A stretch of DNA of 64,000 nt. Source: Ruminococcaceae bacterium HV4-5-B5C (GTDB lineage Bacteria > Bacillota > Clostridia > Oscillospirales > Acutalibacteraceae). Below are positions 52,412 through 61,115 of this stretch, piece after piece (position 1 is the first letter of the stretch; each line of letters starts with the position of its first letter). The stretch covers positions 186,001-250,000 of the forward strand of contig FXYJ02000002.1 of assembly GCA_900184925.1 (NCBI GenBank), in the 5' to 3' direction. A model generated the notes under the pieces. It saw only the letters and a list, made by a program, of their open reading frames with translations, was not told the DNA's origin and did no database searches. A program made the position numbers and the translations under genes.

Positions 52412-52633
52412 TCACTGCTTTTTTACTTCCTCAATCAGCATACTTACAAGCCTGTCAGCACAGCTTTTTCCTTCATCCTGATAGTAGGCGGTGGCAATGA
52501 TAGCAGTATCGCCTATCTGAAAAACAGCTTGTGTTTCCAGCTCCACGGTGGAACTTCCGGCTTCTGCGTCCTTCTCCTGCCGAAGGTGCCGGGCATATTC
52601 TTTTTTATTCATATTCCGGCACCATCCTTTCAT
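52412..52633 (-). CDS. Small protein coupled to rep
   Basis: 73 residues. The ATG overlaps the rep stop (ATGA, plus strand 52630-52633), so it is probably translated by reinitiation; a second ATG (MNKKEYARHLRQEKDAE) lies 7 codons later. The second half has short beta strands (ELETQAVFQIGDTAIIATAYYQDEG). No motif recognised. It may be a regulator or replication accessory of the resident element. Confidence 0.65.
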   Translation of the reverse strand: MKGWCRNMNKKEYARHLRQEKDAEAGSSTVELETQAVFQIGDTAIIATAYYQDEGKSCADRLVSMLIEEVKKQ

Positions 52634-53712
52634 GGCATCCCGTTAAAAATCGTCAGTATGTCCTTATCATCGGAAACATCCACAAACTCACCGCTCATAG
52701 CAGTTACCCGCATGGTGGCGTAATCGATGTATTCACTCATGGGCTGTTCGAATGTCTTGTACTCCCCGCCAGAGATATAGTGATAAATAACCGTATCAAT
52801 GCGCCGCCGCAGCTGTTGATAGGTGTCAAATTCAAGATGGCTGCTCACCATGTTGCGGTATACCATTTCCGGCGGCAGCACACTTGTAATGTGCACTTCA
52901 TTCCACAAAGAAAAAACATTTGCATATCTGCATCTGATTTGCACCTTGTACCCGTCGGTAATGGATAAAAGCTCGGCATATCGAAGCTGCCCACGAAACT
53001 CGTCCATGAAAATCAGCCGCTCTCCGTTGTATTTATCGAATCCATTTACATAGTCGCTTACGATGTAAACCTCATCTTCGCCATGTTTATCCACCAACGC
53101 AAGCAAGCTGTGGCTTTTTCCAGTTCCGCTATCTCCCACATGCCAAACAACCTTAACATCGCGTTTTATGGGCGTTTCCTCGGCGCGCTTTTGAAAAAAG
53201 GCATCACGTATCATTTTTTCATAACGCCGAAAAGCAAATTTTGTGTTGAAAATATCATTGGGAGTAAGCCCCTGCTCAATGAGCTGTTCAATTTCTTCCA
53301 AATCGCTGCGCCCACCCTGCACCCCGCGAATTTCACCGCGCATGGCGTAGGCCAATATCTTTTCGCTTTTATCTTCAAATGCGCTACGCTTGAATATATA
53401 GTCGGCGGCCTGTAACTTGTTACCTTTGGTCGGTTCCAAATGCATGCCCGGATAAGCTTTTTTCACCTTTGAAAATCGCATGGCCTTTGTGTCTTCAAAT
53501 ACGGCATGGCAGTGGTGCAGCCCCTTTTCAGACACACAGAAGGTTACGGCGCACGTGCGTGTTAGGCTGTCGCTCACCCATTCGTCAGCCAAACGGTCTG
53601 CCACCTCTTGCGGCTCGCCCCCGTAGCCGTGGTCTTGCGGGTTGTCAAAAACGGCAAACCACGATTTTGACACCGTATCATTTTTGTATTCCGTTTTGCC
53701 GATTGTAACCAC
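52630..53712 (-). CDS. CRESS-virus-like Rep: HUH nuclease plus SF3 helicase
   Basis: 360 residues with the layout of Rep from CRESS-DNA viruses and the related bacterial plasmids. Seen: motif I FAVFDNPQD (about 19-27), HUH motif II GLHHCHAVFED with His67 and His69, motif III DYIFK with the nucleophile Tyr105 and Lys108, SF3 Walker A GDSGTGKS (193-200), Walker B ERLIFMDEF and motif C NEVHITSVLPPE with the sensor Ser. All catalytic residues are present. It should nick an origin and start rolling-circle replication of the excised element. The strongest origin candidate is the AT-rich region directly upstream (53713-53847). Confidence 0.9.
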   Translation of the reverse strand: MVTIGKTEYKNDTVSKSWFAVFDNPQDHGYGGEPQEVADRLADEWVSDSLTRTCAVTFCVSEKGLHHCHAVFEDTKAMRFSKVKKAYPGMHLEPTKGNKLQAADYIFKRSAFEDKSEKILAYAMRGEIRGVQGGRSDLEEIEQLIEQGLTPNDIFNTKFAFRRYEKMIRDAFFQKRAEETPIKRDVKVVWHVGDSGTGKSHSLLALVDKHGEDEVYIVSDYVNGFDKYNGERLIFMDEFRGQLRYAELLSITDGYKVQIRCRYANVFSLWNEVHITSVLPPEMVYRNMVSSHLEFDTYQQLRRRIDTVIYHYISGGEYKTFEQPMSEYIDYATMRVTAMSGEFVDVSDDKDILTIFNGMP

Positions 53713-53847
53713 CCCCTAACGTTTGTAACTAAGAACGTTACGCAATACTTATTGATTTAACGCCGAATATCGGTGTTCTGTAACGGTAACAAAGTGGCGG
53801 GGGAATCCTAACCCGCCACTTCCGGGATTTTCTGTGGGCGCGGCGGC
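53713..53847. promoter_or_regulatory. Candidate rolling-circle origin next to rep
   Basis: Holds several AACGTTAC/TAACG-like units (53718-53723, 53734-53741, 53757-53762, 53781-53790) and a small stem CGTTA/TAACG (53736-53740 with 53758-53762). The loop, read leftward, contains AAGTATTGC, close to the AGTATTAC-type nick sites of CRESS genomes. It could also be the rep promoter region. Confidence 0.35.
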
Positions 53848-54633
53848 TTATGGCTTCGCCACGCCGCCGCGCTCGTCTAAATTTCCCGAAAGGTTATCAT
53901 AAATCACCTTGTTTAGCTTTTCCATATCCTCAATCAGCGGAACGCGCACTGGCTGCGCGATACCACCGTTCATGGAAAGCCAGCCAACACCTCGGCCACC
54001 TATGGAGCCAAACTTTTTTATCTGTTCCCGGCCATCAGCGTCAAACAGCATCTGCTGGGTTTCCGCCCCGGCATTACCCAACAGGCATACCGCTCCAAAC
54101 TGTTCGCGGCTGGCACTGCCGGATGCTCCAAAAATCTGCGCTGATGGCTGCTGTGTGGCAAGCTGCACAGAAAAATGGCGGCTGCGGGAAAGGGAGAGCA
54201 GTAGGCCCAATTTGCGCTGCACATCCTCTTTCTCTTTTTTATCGGAGATTAAAGCCACTAGACTTGCAAATTCATCAACAAAGAGAATTTTTAGGTTTCG
54301 GCTTAAATCTTCGTTAGTCTTGCGCCGCAGGAATCCATCAAAAAAACTGTCAAAGCCTTGCGGAGCTTCATCACCTCGATAAAAGTGGGGCAGGCCATTG
54401 AGATAGTTAAAATCTACATCTTCCTTCGGGTCTATTACCGTAAGCTCGATAGGTTGAAGTTCCGACGGAGCAAGCAAAATTGTACGCGCCAAAAGGAGTT
54501 TGGCGGCTGCTGTTTTACCGCTGCCCGTTCTGCCGCTCCACAAAAAATGTGGTGCTGTGGCATAACCGATGGAAAGCCATTTTTCCAGTCCTCTGCGGTG
54601 GGCGCATTCGTCCAGTATAAAGGGAACGCTCAT
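53848..54633 (-). CDS. FtsK/TcpA-like DNA translocase
   Basis: 261-residue FtsK-like ATPase: Walker A WSGRTGSGKTAAAK near residue 33-46, PKEDVDF, Walker B KILFVDEFAS near 115-124 and the sensor ATQQPSAQIFG near 160. It lacks its own membrane helices and the gamma domain; the neighbouring membrane protein could anchor it. In AICE-like and Tn916-like elements such an ATPase and a Rep move DNA to a recipient. Start ATG with AGGAAGTAGGTG upstream. Confidence 0.85.
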   Translation of the reverse strand: MSVPFILDECAHRRGLEKWLSIGYATAPHFLWSGRTGSGKTAAAKLLLARTILLAPSELQPIELTVIDPKEDVDFNYLNGLPHFYRGDEAPQGFDSFFDGFLRRKTNEDLSRNLKILFVDEFASLVALISDKKEKEDVQRKLGLLLSLSRSRHFSVQLATQQPSAQIFGASGSASREQFGAVCLLGNAGAETQQMLFDADGREQIKKFGSIGGRGVGWLSMNGGIAQPVRVPLIEDMEKLNKVIYDNLSGNLDERGGVAKP

Positions 54634-54641
54634 ACAATCAC

Positions 54642-54779
54642 CTACTTCCTAAAAAGTGGGTCTTTAAGTGCTTCTTGTTCGGGCGGTTTTGCACCTTTTC
54701 CAGCAAGCACAACAATGTATCGAACATTATTGTTGTTTTTCCCGCCGTGCTCAATGCTTTCGATATAGCCGCCCAGCAT
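54642..54779 (-). CDS. 45-residue ORF between the FtsK-like and membrane genes
   Basis: Reading frame of 45 codons (MLGGYIESIEHGGKNNNNVRYIV..., ending in DPLFRK) that begins inside the 3' end of the membrane-protein gene (29-bp overlap) and ends 9 bp before the FtsK-like start, filling the gap exactly. Positive charge and its location suggest a small operon member. No motif recognised. Confidence 0.5.
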   Translation of the reverse strand: MLGGYIESIEHGGKNNNNVRYIVVLAGKGAKPPEQEALKDPLFRK

Positions 54780-55302
54780 TATTTATAAGTCTTGCGCTTT
54801 TGGCTTCCCACATTTCCATCGGAAGGTGTTCCGAATAGAATGTATATCGCCATAAATCTGTATTTCCTTCATGCTGGCGGGATATGTAGATAGGCCAATA
54901 CCCATACCCCACATCGTTTTTGAATATGTCTATCATGGCCCTGTCTATCTTACGGGCGCGGCGGGGAGTTCCCAGCTCACAGAGTAGCAGCGCCAGCAGC
55001 AACACAAACAAAACAATGATGAGGGCATACAGAATGTAGGACAGTACCGGCACCATAATGCCCGGCAGTACGGGAAAGCCCGGCAACATACGCAATATAA
55101 CGGTATCCCGATGGAACCAGCAGAACAGGAATGCGGTGTCCAGCATCGCCACAAATGCAAGCTTCCACGGCTTGAGAAGCAACGCTTTCACACCATATAC
55201 AACACGAAATCGAGATATTGTTCCGCGTCGCTGCCCGTCGCGCCGTTTTCTTTCATCAGGGGATAAATCATGCTCCGCGCGAGTGTTTGAGAAATTATTC
55301 AT
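54751..55302 (-). CDS. Two- or three-helix membrane protein
   Basis: 183 residues: a basic N-terminal tail, hydrophobic segments near 46-63, 70-84 and 86-108, then a cytoplasmic C-terminal domain with aromatic residues (GYGYWPIYISRQHEGNTDLWRYTFYSE). The topology resembles TcpC/TraB-side proteins that hold FtsK-like ATPases at the membrane. Preceded by GGAAAGGAA. Function inferred from context only. Confidence 0.75.
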   Translation of the reverse strand: MNNFSNTRAEHDLSPDERKRRDGQRRGTISRFRVVYGVKALLLKPWKLAFVAMLDTAFLFCWFHRDTVILRMLPGFPVLPGIMVPVLSYILYALIIVLFVLLLALLLCELGTPRRARKIDRAMIDIFKNDVGYGYWPIYISRQHEGNTDLWRYTFYSEHLPMEMWEAKSARLINNAGRLYRKH

Positions 55303-55377
55303 AGTTGGAGTTCCTTTCCTTTTAATGGTATTGCCGCCGGGGGATGTTACTCCCCCGTGGCGAATACCTTTTGGGGC

Positions 55378-55644
55378 TTACTTCTGGGCTACGAGTTCAT
55401 AGGCCACAGGCTTGCCGCGCTTGTTGTAGCTGATGACAACGGGCTTGGTGACGATTTTCTCGAATTCGGCCAGCGTACCGAAAACGGCCTTAAAATCCGC
55501 ATTCGTCATGCTAACCTTATCGGAAACGTACCCGACAGCGCCCTCGGCATCATCATCCGCGATGAAGACAGATACGCCAGCGATGTTCCGTTTGGTCGCC
55601 TCATCCACGAAATCATACGGCCTGGCTCCTAACAACATCTCCAT
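55378..55644 (-). CDS. Small conserved protein, first gene of the rep operon
   Basis: 88 residues (EMLLGARPYDFVDEATKRNIAGVSVFIADDD ... YNKRGKPVAYELV), an OB-like beta-rich pattern that could bind single-stranded DNA. Preceded by AAAGGAGGGATAGGA, the strongest ribosome binding site of the operon. It is usually found at this place in rep/FtsK elements. A single-stranded-DNA or copy-control role is a guess. Confidence 0.7.
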   Translation of the reverse strand: MEMLLGARPYDFVDEATKRNIAGVSVFIADDDAEGAVGYVSDKVSMTNADFKAVFGTLAEFEKIVTKPVVISYNKRGKPVAYELVAQK

Positions 55645-55861
55645 TCCTATCCCTCCTTTCTTATGTAGGCGGCTGGTGCTCTGTGGCCGGGCTTGTGACC
55701 GGCTTGCCGCATTACAGGAGCCGAAGCTCCGTCACTCTGCGCTTAAAAATGCACATCCTCTGATTGCCTAAAGTTCATCAAGGGTGCTACAATAGAATTA
55801 CACCATTGGGAACCTATGTCATCAGTTTAGCAGTCTCGGCGGCGTTAGCCACGGACAGGGC

Positions 55862-55891
55862 CGCACACATGCGCACAAATGCGCACATTGA
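55862..55891. repeat. Three tandem 10-bp repeats
   Basis: CGCACACATG, CGCACAAATG and CGCACATTGA in perfect 10-bp phase, ending 2 bp before the ribosome binding site of the gene at 55910 and in the divergent intergenic region. Spaced one helical turn apart, they look like an operator or iterons. Confidence 0.6.
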
Positions 55892-55909
55892 TAAAAGGAG
55901 AGATCAAAA

Positions 55910-56359
55910 ATGCCAACACCCTCTTTTAGCGAATTCGCCAACACCCTTTTCCGTTATTGCGGAGGCGGGCAAACAACGCCGGAATTTGTAATGACGCTTA
56001 CCAATAAAATAATGCGAGGGCAACCGGGCAGAGCCGTGGGCAGCAGATACAAAAACCCGATTATGGAAAAGGATACCCGCACGTTACAAAGCTACTTTTC
56101 CGGCAGCCGGCAAATTTCCAGCAAAGATGCAAGAGTAATCGTGGGAAGCATCGAACCATATAAATTTGAAGAGTATATAAGAGAGTTCTCAGAGCAGGCC
56201 TTGGCATATCTCGAAGATGATTTAAATAAACTTCCACAGATGGAAACCCTTGACTGCACTCTTGATACAGCCGGAAAATGTGCGGAAATCTTTGTTGCAA
56301 TATTAAAAGACCGCGCATCTTCCGGTAAGAAAATGAGCGGTGTTTCAGATTATATTTAG
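55910..56359 (+). CDS. Unknown protein divergent from the rep operon
   Basis: 149 residues, not recognised. The first half is basic (FANTLFRYCGGGQTTPEFVMTL ... GSRYKNPIMEKDTRTLQSYFSGSRQISSKDARVIVGS) and the second acidic and helical. The pattern TLQSYFSGSRQISSKDARVIV could be an HTH. Divergence from the rep operon and three repeats in front of the gene fit a regulator. ATG after AAAGGAGAG. Confidence 0.7.
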   Translation: MPTPSFSEFANTLFRYCGGGQTTPEFVMTLTNKIMRGQPGRAVGSRYKNPIMEKDTRTLQSYFSGSRQISSKDARVIVGSIEPYKFEEYIREFSEQALAYLEDDLNKLPQMETLDCTLDTAGKCAEIFVAILKDRASSGKKMSGVSDYI

Positions 56360-56561
56360 TAAACTTTTTCGTCCTTCCGTGAATTATAAAAGCCCTTGCC
56401 CTCACAAAGTAAATAGTCTTTCGCAGCATAAAAATGATTTATTCCACGGAACTATTGACTTTGAGGACAGGGGCTTTTTCCTTGCAATCAAGACCGAAAA
56501 AGGTTTTTTATCCCCGCAATGGGGGCAAAATCAAAATGCTTTTAAAGCGAGGACGATGGAA

Positions 56562-57044
56562 ATGAAACAGACCATCAAAACAAGCCGCGCCGCAGGATAT
56601 CTTGAAAAGATGTTCCGCGCACTGAATTCCCGTTATTTTAACGGCCAGATAGAAGAACCTGTTATCACGGTGCAAAGCACGCCAAGGTCATATGGTCATG
56701 TTACAACGGACAAGGCATGGCGCAGGGGCGAAGAAAATCGCCATGAGCTGAACATCGGAGTGGGAACGTTGGATAGGCCGATAGAAAACATTGTTGCTAC
56801 ACTGTTGCATGAGATGGTGCACCTCTGGAATATCCGCAAGGGTGTGCAGGATTGCAGCCGGCACGGGGCTTACCACAAAAAACGATTTAGAGATGCTGCC
56901 ACAAGCCACGATTTAGCAATCAGCTACGATATCCGCATCGGCTGGAGCATTACCGAGCCAGCGAATTACTTAATAAACACTTCAATCGGTTTCCAGACAT
57001 TTCGGTTGGTAACATCCTCCGACCATTCCGTATTGGAGAAGTAG
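56562..57044 (+). pseudogene. SprT-like metalloprotease, 3' end replaced
   Basis: 160 residues of a SprT-like zinc protease: HEMVH at 83-87, third ligand in SRHGAYHKKRF near 100-108, and IGVGTLDRP. Family members run on into a C-terminal zinc ribbon. Here homology ends at about YDIRIGWSITEPA (near 56962) and the last 27 codons are the antisense of the res 3' end. So the gene was cut when the type III system entered. The HExxH core is intact and a shortened protein may still fold. ATG chosen behind AGCGAGG. Confidence 0.7.
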
Positions 57045-59212
57045 AGCTGGGTGCCGACAGCACGGACGAAACCCCAGCGAATTTCTGGGTGCCGCTCACC
57101 GTAATCCCGGAGCGCATTAAACTTGCGTACGGCATAGCTGTCAATATTATTGGATTTGCCATCTGCGGTCATGCCGCCCTTGGCTTCGATGATCCAAACT
57201 TCGCCATTTTTCAAGCGGATAATGTAATCGGGATAGAAGTTATTCCGGCGGAACGCTCTGCGATAAATCAGGCTGAAAAAGTCATCGCCCTTGTCACCGT
57301 TCTTGTAATACCATTCTACCGCATCATAGGCTTCACACCATTCTTCAAACTTCAACTCCGTATAGGTGCGGTTCGGCTGAATCAGAATATTGTTGCCGTA
57401 GCCGTCAAACACATTCTTGGTCATGATCGTGGTGGCGGTTAGCTTCTTGTGTTGCTTGTAGTACTGGTAAGCGGGGATGTCCCAGTCAACGGTCAAAACA
57501 TCCGTCTCCTGTATTTCAGCAAAGCGGTCGGCGCTGATCCTGCTGAACACCTCAACCAAGCGATCGCGGTTGTTTGCCAAGAATGCATTGTACTCGCGAA
57601 GGCTGAAACCGTCGATCAACTTATGCGTCCGCTCGAATTCCTGCTCAGCCGTCGACATGAAGGACATTTGCATATCCATAGGGCCGAACAGTACGCGCAG
57701 TGCATTATTGGAAATATGCTCATCGATGCCCATCGCTCTGGCAATGCGGCGCTTGGCATCGCGGATAATAAAACCGTCATCGTGGTTGTTGATTTGGTGT
57801 TCGCCGCTGAAAATGCTGTTCAGCTTCAGCATATCATGGGTGGTGCGGGCAACACCTTCAATAGCCTGTGTTTTTAGAAGGGTACCAAAAATATACCCCT
57901 TGGTATTTGCCATTTCGGCTCTGTCCAGCTTGCCGTCCTGATTGCAGTCACATTCCTCCAGCATTTGCTGTCGCACCACTTTCACTACCGCTAATGGATT
58001 GACAGCGAAGCGATCGCTTCCGTTCAGTGCCTCCTTATGCAGAATGATGCTCGGTGCATTCATTCTGCGGCGATACTGGTAGGTATAGAAGGAATCACTC
58101 AGGCTGGTGGTCAGCCCTTCACTGAATTCGCTGTCCAGCGTGTACAAATAGCAGTTGTCGAGTAGGTCACAATCATAATGCTCGCGCTCCGGCATTCTGC
58201 GGATGCGGCCGACGGTCTGTACATTGAAGCGCTCAGAACCGCCCTCGCGCAGCTTGATCAGAATTTTGGCACGGGGACAGTCCCAGCCGGTTGCGATGGC
58301 CTGCTTGAACAGTAGAAATGCGTACTGGCCGTCCATCTTCTTGATTTCTTCCGGCTTGTCGGGATGATTACCGCTAAACCAAGAAGCAACAAGACCAGAA
58401 TTGGGGCCGTAGCCCAAATCCTCCAGCGCCCGCTTCACACGAGCGATCCATTCCTCCGAGCCATTCGGAAACTGAATCAACACCAGCGGACGAATCTTCA
58501 GTCCGCGACGTTCGTACTCTGCCTGAATTTCCTTGCGCTTTTTATCTGCCAGATCAATGAGAAGTAAATCATCGTCCAGCTTGTTATTCTCCTGTATCGC
58601 CTGCGACACGCCTTCATTGATAGCAATACCGGTGGCAATCAGTCCTGCGCCGATAACCTCATCGTCGGTGATGATTTCATTATGGTCGCCTTTGCTGATC
58701 GGGGTAGCGGAGATGCGCAGCACATGCACCGGCTGAATATTGCCGATGTATTCATTGGCTGTATCGCGGTACTTATGCTCCTCATCCACCAGCATGAAGA
58801 TTTCGATGCAGTCGTTGTGGCAAGCCAACACCTTTGCCATGAGATCCTTGTGTTCGCCTTCCCGAAGAACCACATTGGATTTCTTATTGATTTTGTCCCA
58901 GTTGATAAAGAAAACCTGTCCTCTGGGATCCGGCTCCATAATAAACGCGTATACATCACCGTAAGGAATGCCGGATGTCACCTCTGTAAAGCTGTCCTCC
59001 GATTGCTTATGAAGACCACCTGCTCCCGGGCAAAGCCACAGGAACACGGTGTTGGGGTTCTCATCAAGGTAATCGTCAATGAATTTACAAGCCATAACGG
59101 TTTTGCCTGCGCCAGTGGGCGCAGAGAGGACGATTTCATCATGATCCGCACACTTGCGCAGCAGATTTTCTTCATGCTTTTCTTGGAATGGGTATAATTT
59201 TGCATTAAACAT
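56966..59212 (-). CDS. res: Type III restriction enzyme subunit
   Basis: 748-residue Res subunit. Seen: Walker A APTGAGKT (31-38), DEEH box at Asp143, ISATPI, ATGWDCPRAKILIKLREGGSE, the QTVGRIRRMPE motif VI, and the C-terminal PD-(D/E)XK nuclease with Asp662, Glu676 and Lys678 (FYPDYII ... WIIEAKGG). Complete. It needs Mod for DNA recognition. Its start overlaps the stop of the mod C-terminal fragment by 1 bp, as expected if mod was originally one gene. Confidence 0.92.
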   Translation of the reverse strand: MFNAKLYPFQEKHEENLLRKCADHDEIVLSAPTGAGKTVMACKFIDDYLDENPNTVFLWLCPGAGGLHKQSEDSFTEVTSGIPYGDVYAFIMEPDPRGQVFFINWDKINKKSNVVLREGEHKDLMAKVLACHNDCIEIFMLVDEEHKYRDTANEYIGNIQPVHVLRISATPISKGDHNEIITDDEVIGAGLIATGIAINEGVSQAIQENNKLDDDLLLIDLADKKRKEIQAEYERRGLKIRPLVLIQFPNGSEEWIARVKRALEDLGYGPNSGLVASWFSGNHPDKPEEIKKMDGQYAFLLFKQAIATGWDCPRAKILIKLREGGSERFNVQTVGRIRRMPEREHYDCDLLDNCYLYTLDSEFSEGLTTSLSDSFYTYQYRRRMNAPSIILHKEALNGSDRFAVNPLAVVKVVRQQMLEECDCNQDGKLDRAEMANTKGYIFGTLLKTQAIEGVARTTHDMLKLNSIFSGEHQINNHDDGFIIRDAKRRIARAMGIDEHISNNALRVLFGPMDMQMSFMSTAEQEFERTHKLIDGFSLREYNAFLANNRDRLVEVFSRISADRFAEIQETDVLTVDWDIPAYQYYKQHKKLTATTIMTKNVFDGYGNNILIQPNRTYTELKFEEWCEAYDAVEWYYKNGDKGDDFFSLIYRRAFRRNNFYPDYIIRLKNGEVWIIEAKGGMTADGKSNNIDSYAVRKFNALRDYGERHPEIRWGFVRAVGTQLYFSNTEWSEDVTNRNVWKPIEVFIK

Positions 59213-59556
59213 TATTCTGCCGCCTCCCTCAGTTCTTTGCCGAAGAATTCTCTCGGAATATATTTGAAACCCTTTACACGAAGCAGCCTCATTTCTTCCG
59301 CGCTGAATATCATATTCTGGTTCACCCAGAGGTTTTCTACCTGCTCGTATGCAGCAGGATTCAGAATTGCTTTCTTAAAATCATCACGATTCAAAACGAG
59401 TACGTTTTTGATTCCATCGATCTCATAACCGCTCTGAAGTTCGATCATTTCCTTGATGTGCAAACAAAGCGCATTGCTGAGCAAGTAATCCTCCGGCTTT
59501 CTCGGTGTCCAACCGCATTTTAAGTATTTAACATTAGCTGAGAAACCATTTGCCAT
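59212..59556 (-). pseudogene. C-terminal part of mod, split off by a frameshift
   Basis: 114 codons from an internal ATG; the frame is open further, to about 59613, where it reads LSIEGCDINGTPLKGNYLGSNIP. That sequence continues the Mod family directly after the place where the upstream mod frame stops (SITWPRTKY). No ribosome binding site precedes the ATG. So this is the missing tail of Mod (GFSANVKYLKCGWTPRKPEDYLLSNALCLHIKEM), not a separate gene, though a stand-alone product cannot be excluded. Confidence 0.8.
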
Positions 59557-59614
59557 AGGGATGTTGCTACCAAGATAGTTGCCTTTCAGCGGGGTACCAT
59601 TTATATCGCATCCT

Positions 59615-61105
59615 TCAATACTTAGTTCGCGGCCATGTAATACTATGAGCGATTCCTAATGCTTCCCATTTCTCGTCTCCGATCTGATACCCTTGTTCAG
59701 TTAACATTTTTGCTTCGTCAACAGACACCTCGTTGTTTGTAACCATAATACATTGCCGTCTGCCTCCGTCCTCTGCATTTAGCAAGTTGACTGCGTGCAT
59801 AGTAGTTCCTGAACCTGCGAAAAAATCAACAACAATAGCATCTTTTTTGCTGCCGATTATATATTTTATAGTGTCGTGTACAGCATAAAGCGATTTTGGA
59901 AAAGGAAATTTTCGTCCGGGTAGAATGCTTCCTAATATAGTTTTTCCATAAGCTCCAGCATCATATAAGCCTGATGTCCAAACTGTTTGCATTCTGGTTG
60001 ATTTTCCTTTTTTGCTAACAACTATCCTTGTTCCATCGTCACGTTCGCCAGTTACAGATAGCTCCCCTAAATCCACTTTCTTAACATCTGCTGTACTTAA
60101 ATAACTTATCGAATATGGCATCGGGTTATTATTTCTTTTTTTTCCTATAGATACAAACCCTCTCCTATTAAGTTCTTTAAGTGATGCCCCAGTAAGTCCC
60201 CATTCCATTTCTGTACCATCTTCGTTTACCGGAAACACAGTCGTGCAACCTGCTATTTCTTCCACAGAAAATCTATCCACATCTGGCGATATGGGCTCTC
60301 CTATTATATGAATTTTTCTCGTTTCATCATTAATATATATAGGATAGAACTGTCTTGGACGATGTCCCCTTGTAGAATCAGAATCGCTACGTTTAAGATA
60401 TGGCCATCTAACCTCGACTTCTCCCTCTGATACAAGCATCGTGTCCACACTTGATTCTCCCAAAAACACAAAATACAAGTATTCATCTGTTCGAGTAAAG
60501 TAATTAGTTGCTCGCCCTTTTGGGTTGATCACAACCGATATCATTTGTATCTTTGCCTCTGGAAAATATTCTTCCAAAAGCACCCCTAAATGATTATATT
60601 CATGTTCGTCGATAGCAACAATTAAAACTGAATCATCTGGATTTAGCAGATGTTTTGCGAGCAATAAACGTTTTTTCATCATGGATAGCCACTTGCTATG
60701 GCTATACGCATCGGTGCTATCAACATAATCGTTATTGTACTTCCAATCCTTGGCGCCTGTGTTAAATGGAGGATCAATGTAAATACAATCTACTTTGCCA
60801 CGATGGGTTTTTTCAAGAAGATACAACGCCTGAAGATTATCGCCCTCAATGATGAAGTTGAACGGCAGGGACGGGTCTTTGCAAAGCCTTCTCTCGGGGT
60901 CCTCACAAAATACAGGGATGTTATTATCCAGCATTTCATCGACTGCTTCTGTATGGTCCTCCCAAATCAGGCCATATTTTTTTTCACGAATGTGGTTTTC
61001 AATTTCGTTCAGCGCACGGATAGAGGCATCGTCGCTGTGGGTTGCTTTCAATTCTTCAAGGAAGGCGAGCATCCGATCGCGCTTCATTTTTGCTATATTG
61101 GCCAT
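59615..61105 (-). CDS. mod: Type III methyltransferase subunit, frameshifted near its end
   Basis: 496 residues. Beta-class order: catalytic DPPFNTG from Asp111 first, SAM motif FAGSGTT at 429-435 last, with the target-recognition region between. The frame ends early, at WPRTKY, by a net one-base offset (one extra or two missing) near 59615-59632; the tail continues in the next frame (59212-59613). The full protein would be about 630 residues. The lost part is conserved in relatives and may contact Res, so activity is uncertain. No simple repeat that would mark phase variation is visible at the break. Confidence 0.85.
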   Translation of the reverse strand: MANIAKMKRDRMLAFLEELKATHSDDASIRALNEIENHIREKKYGLIWEDHTEAVDEMLDNNIPVFCEDPERRLCKDPSLPFNFIIEGDNLQALYLLEKTHRGKVDCIYIDPPFNTGAKDWKYNNDYVDSTDAYSHSKWLSMMKKRLLLAKHLLNPDDSVLIVAIDEHEYNHLGVLLEEYFPEAKIQMISVVINPKGRATNYFTRTDEYLYFVFLGESSVDTMLVSEGEVEVRWPYLKRSDSDSTRGHRPRQFYPIYINDETRKIHIIGEPISPDVDRFSVEEIAGCTTVFPVNEDGTEMEWGLTGASLKELNRRGFVSIGKKRNNNPMPYSISYLSTADVKKVDLGELSVTGERDDGTRIVVSKKGKSTRMQTVWTSGLYDAGAYGKTILGSILPGRKFPFPKSLYAVHDTIKYIIGSKKDAIVVDFFAGSGTTMHAVNLLNAEDGGRRQCIMVTNNEVSVDEAKMLTEQGYQIGDEKWEALGIAHSITWPRTKY

Positions 61106-61115
61106 ATCTATTCTC

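Noticed and set aside
51789..52481. 230-codon plus-strand frame across the ICE right end
   Set aside because: It is the antisense of the disrupted resolvase; apparent overlap with the recombinase 2 stop is chance.
57089..59197. Plus-strand frames of 117-171 codons opposite res
   Set aside because: Shadow frames; Res motifs are intact on the minus strand.
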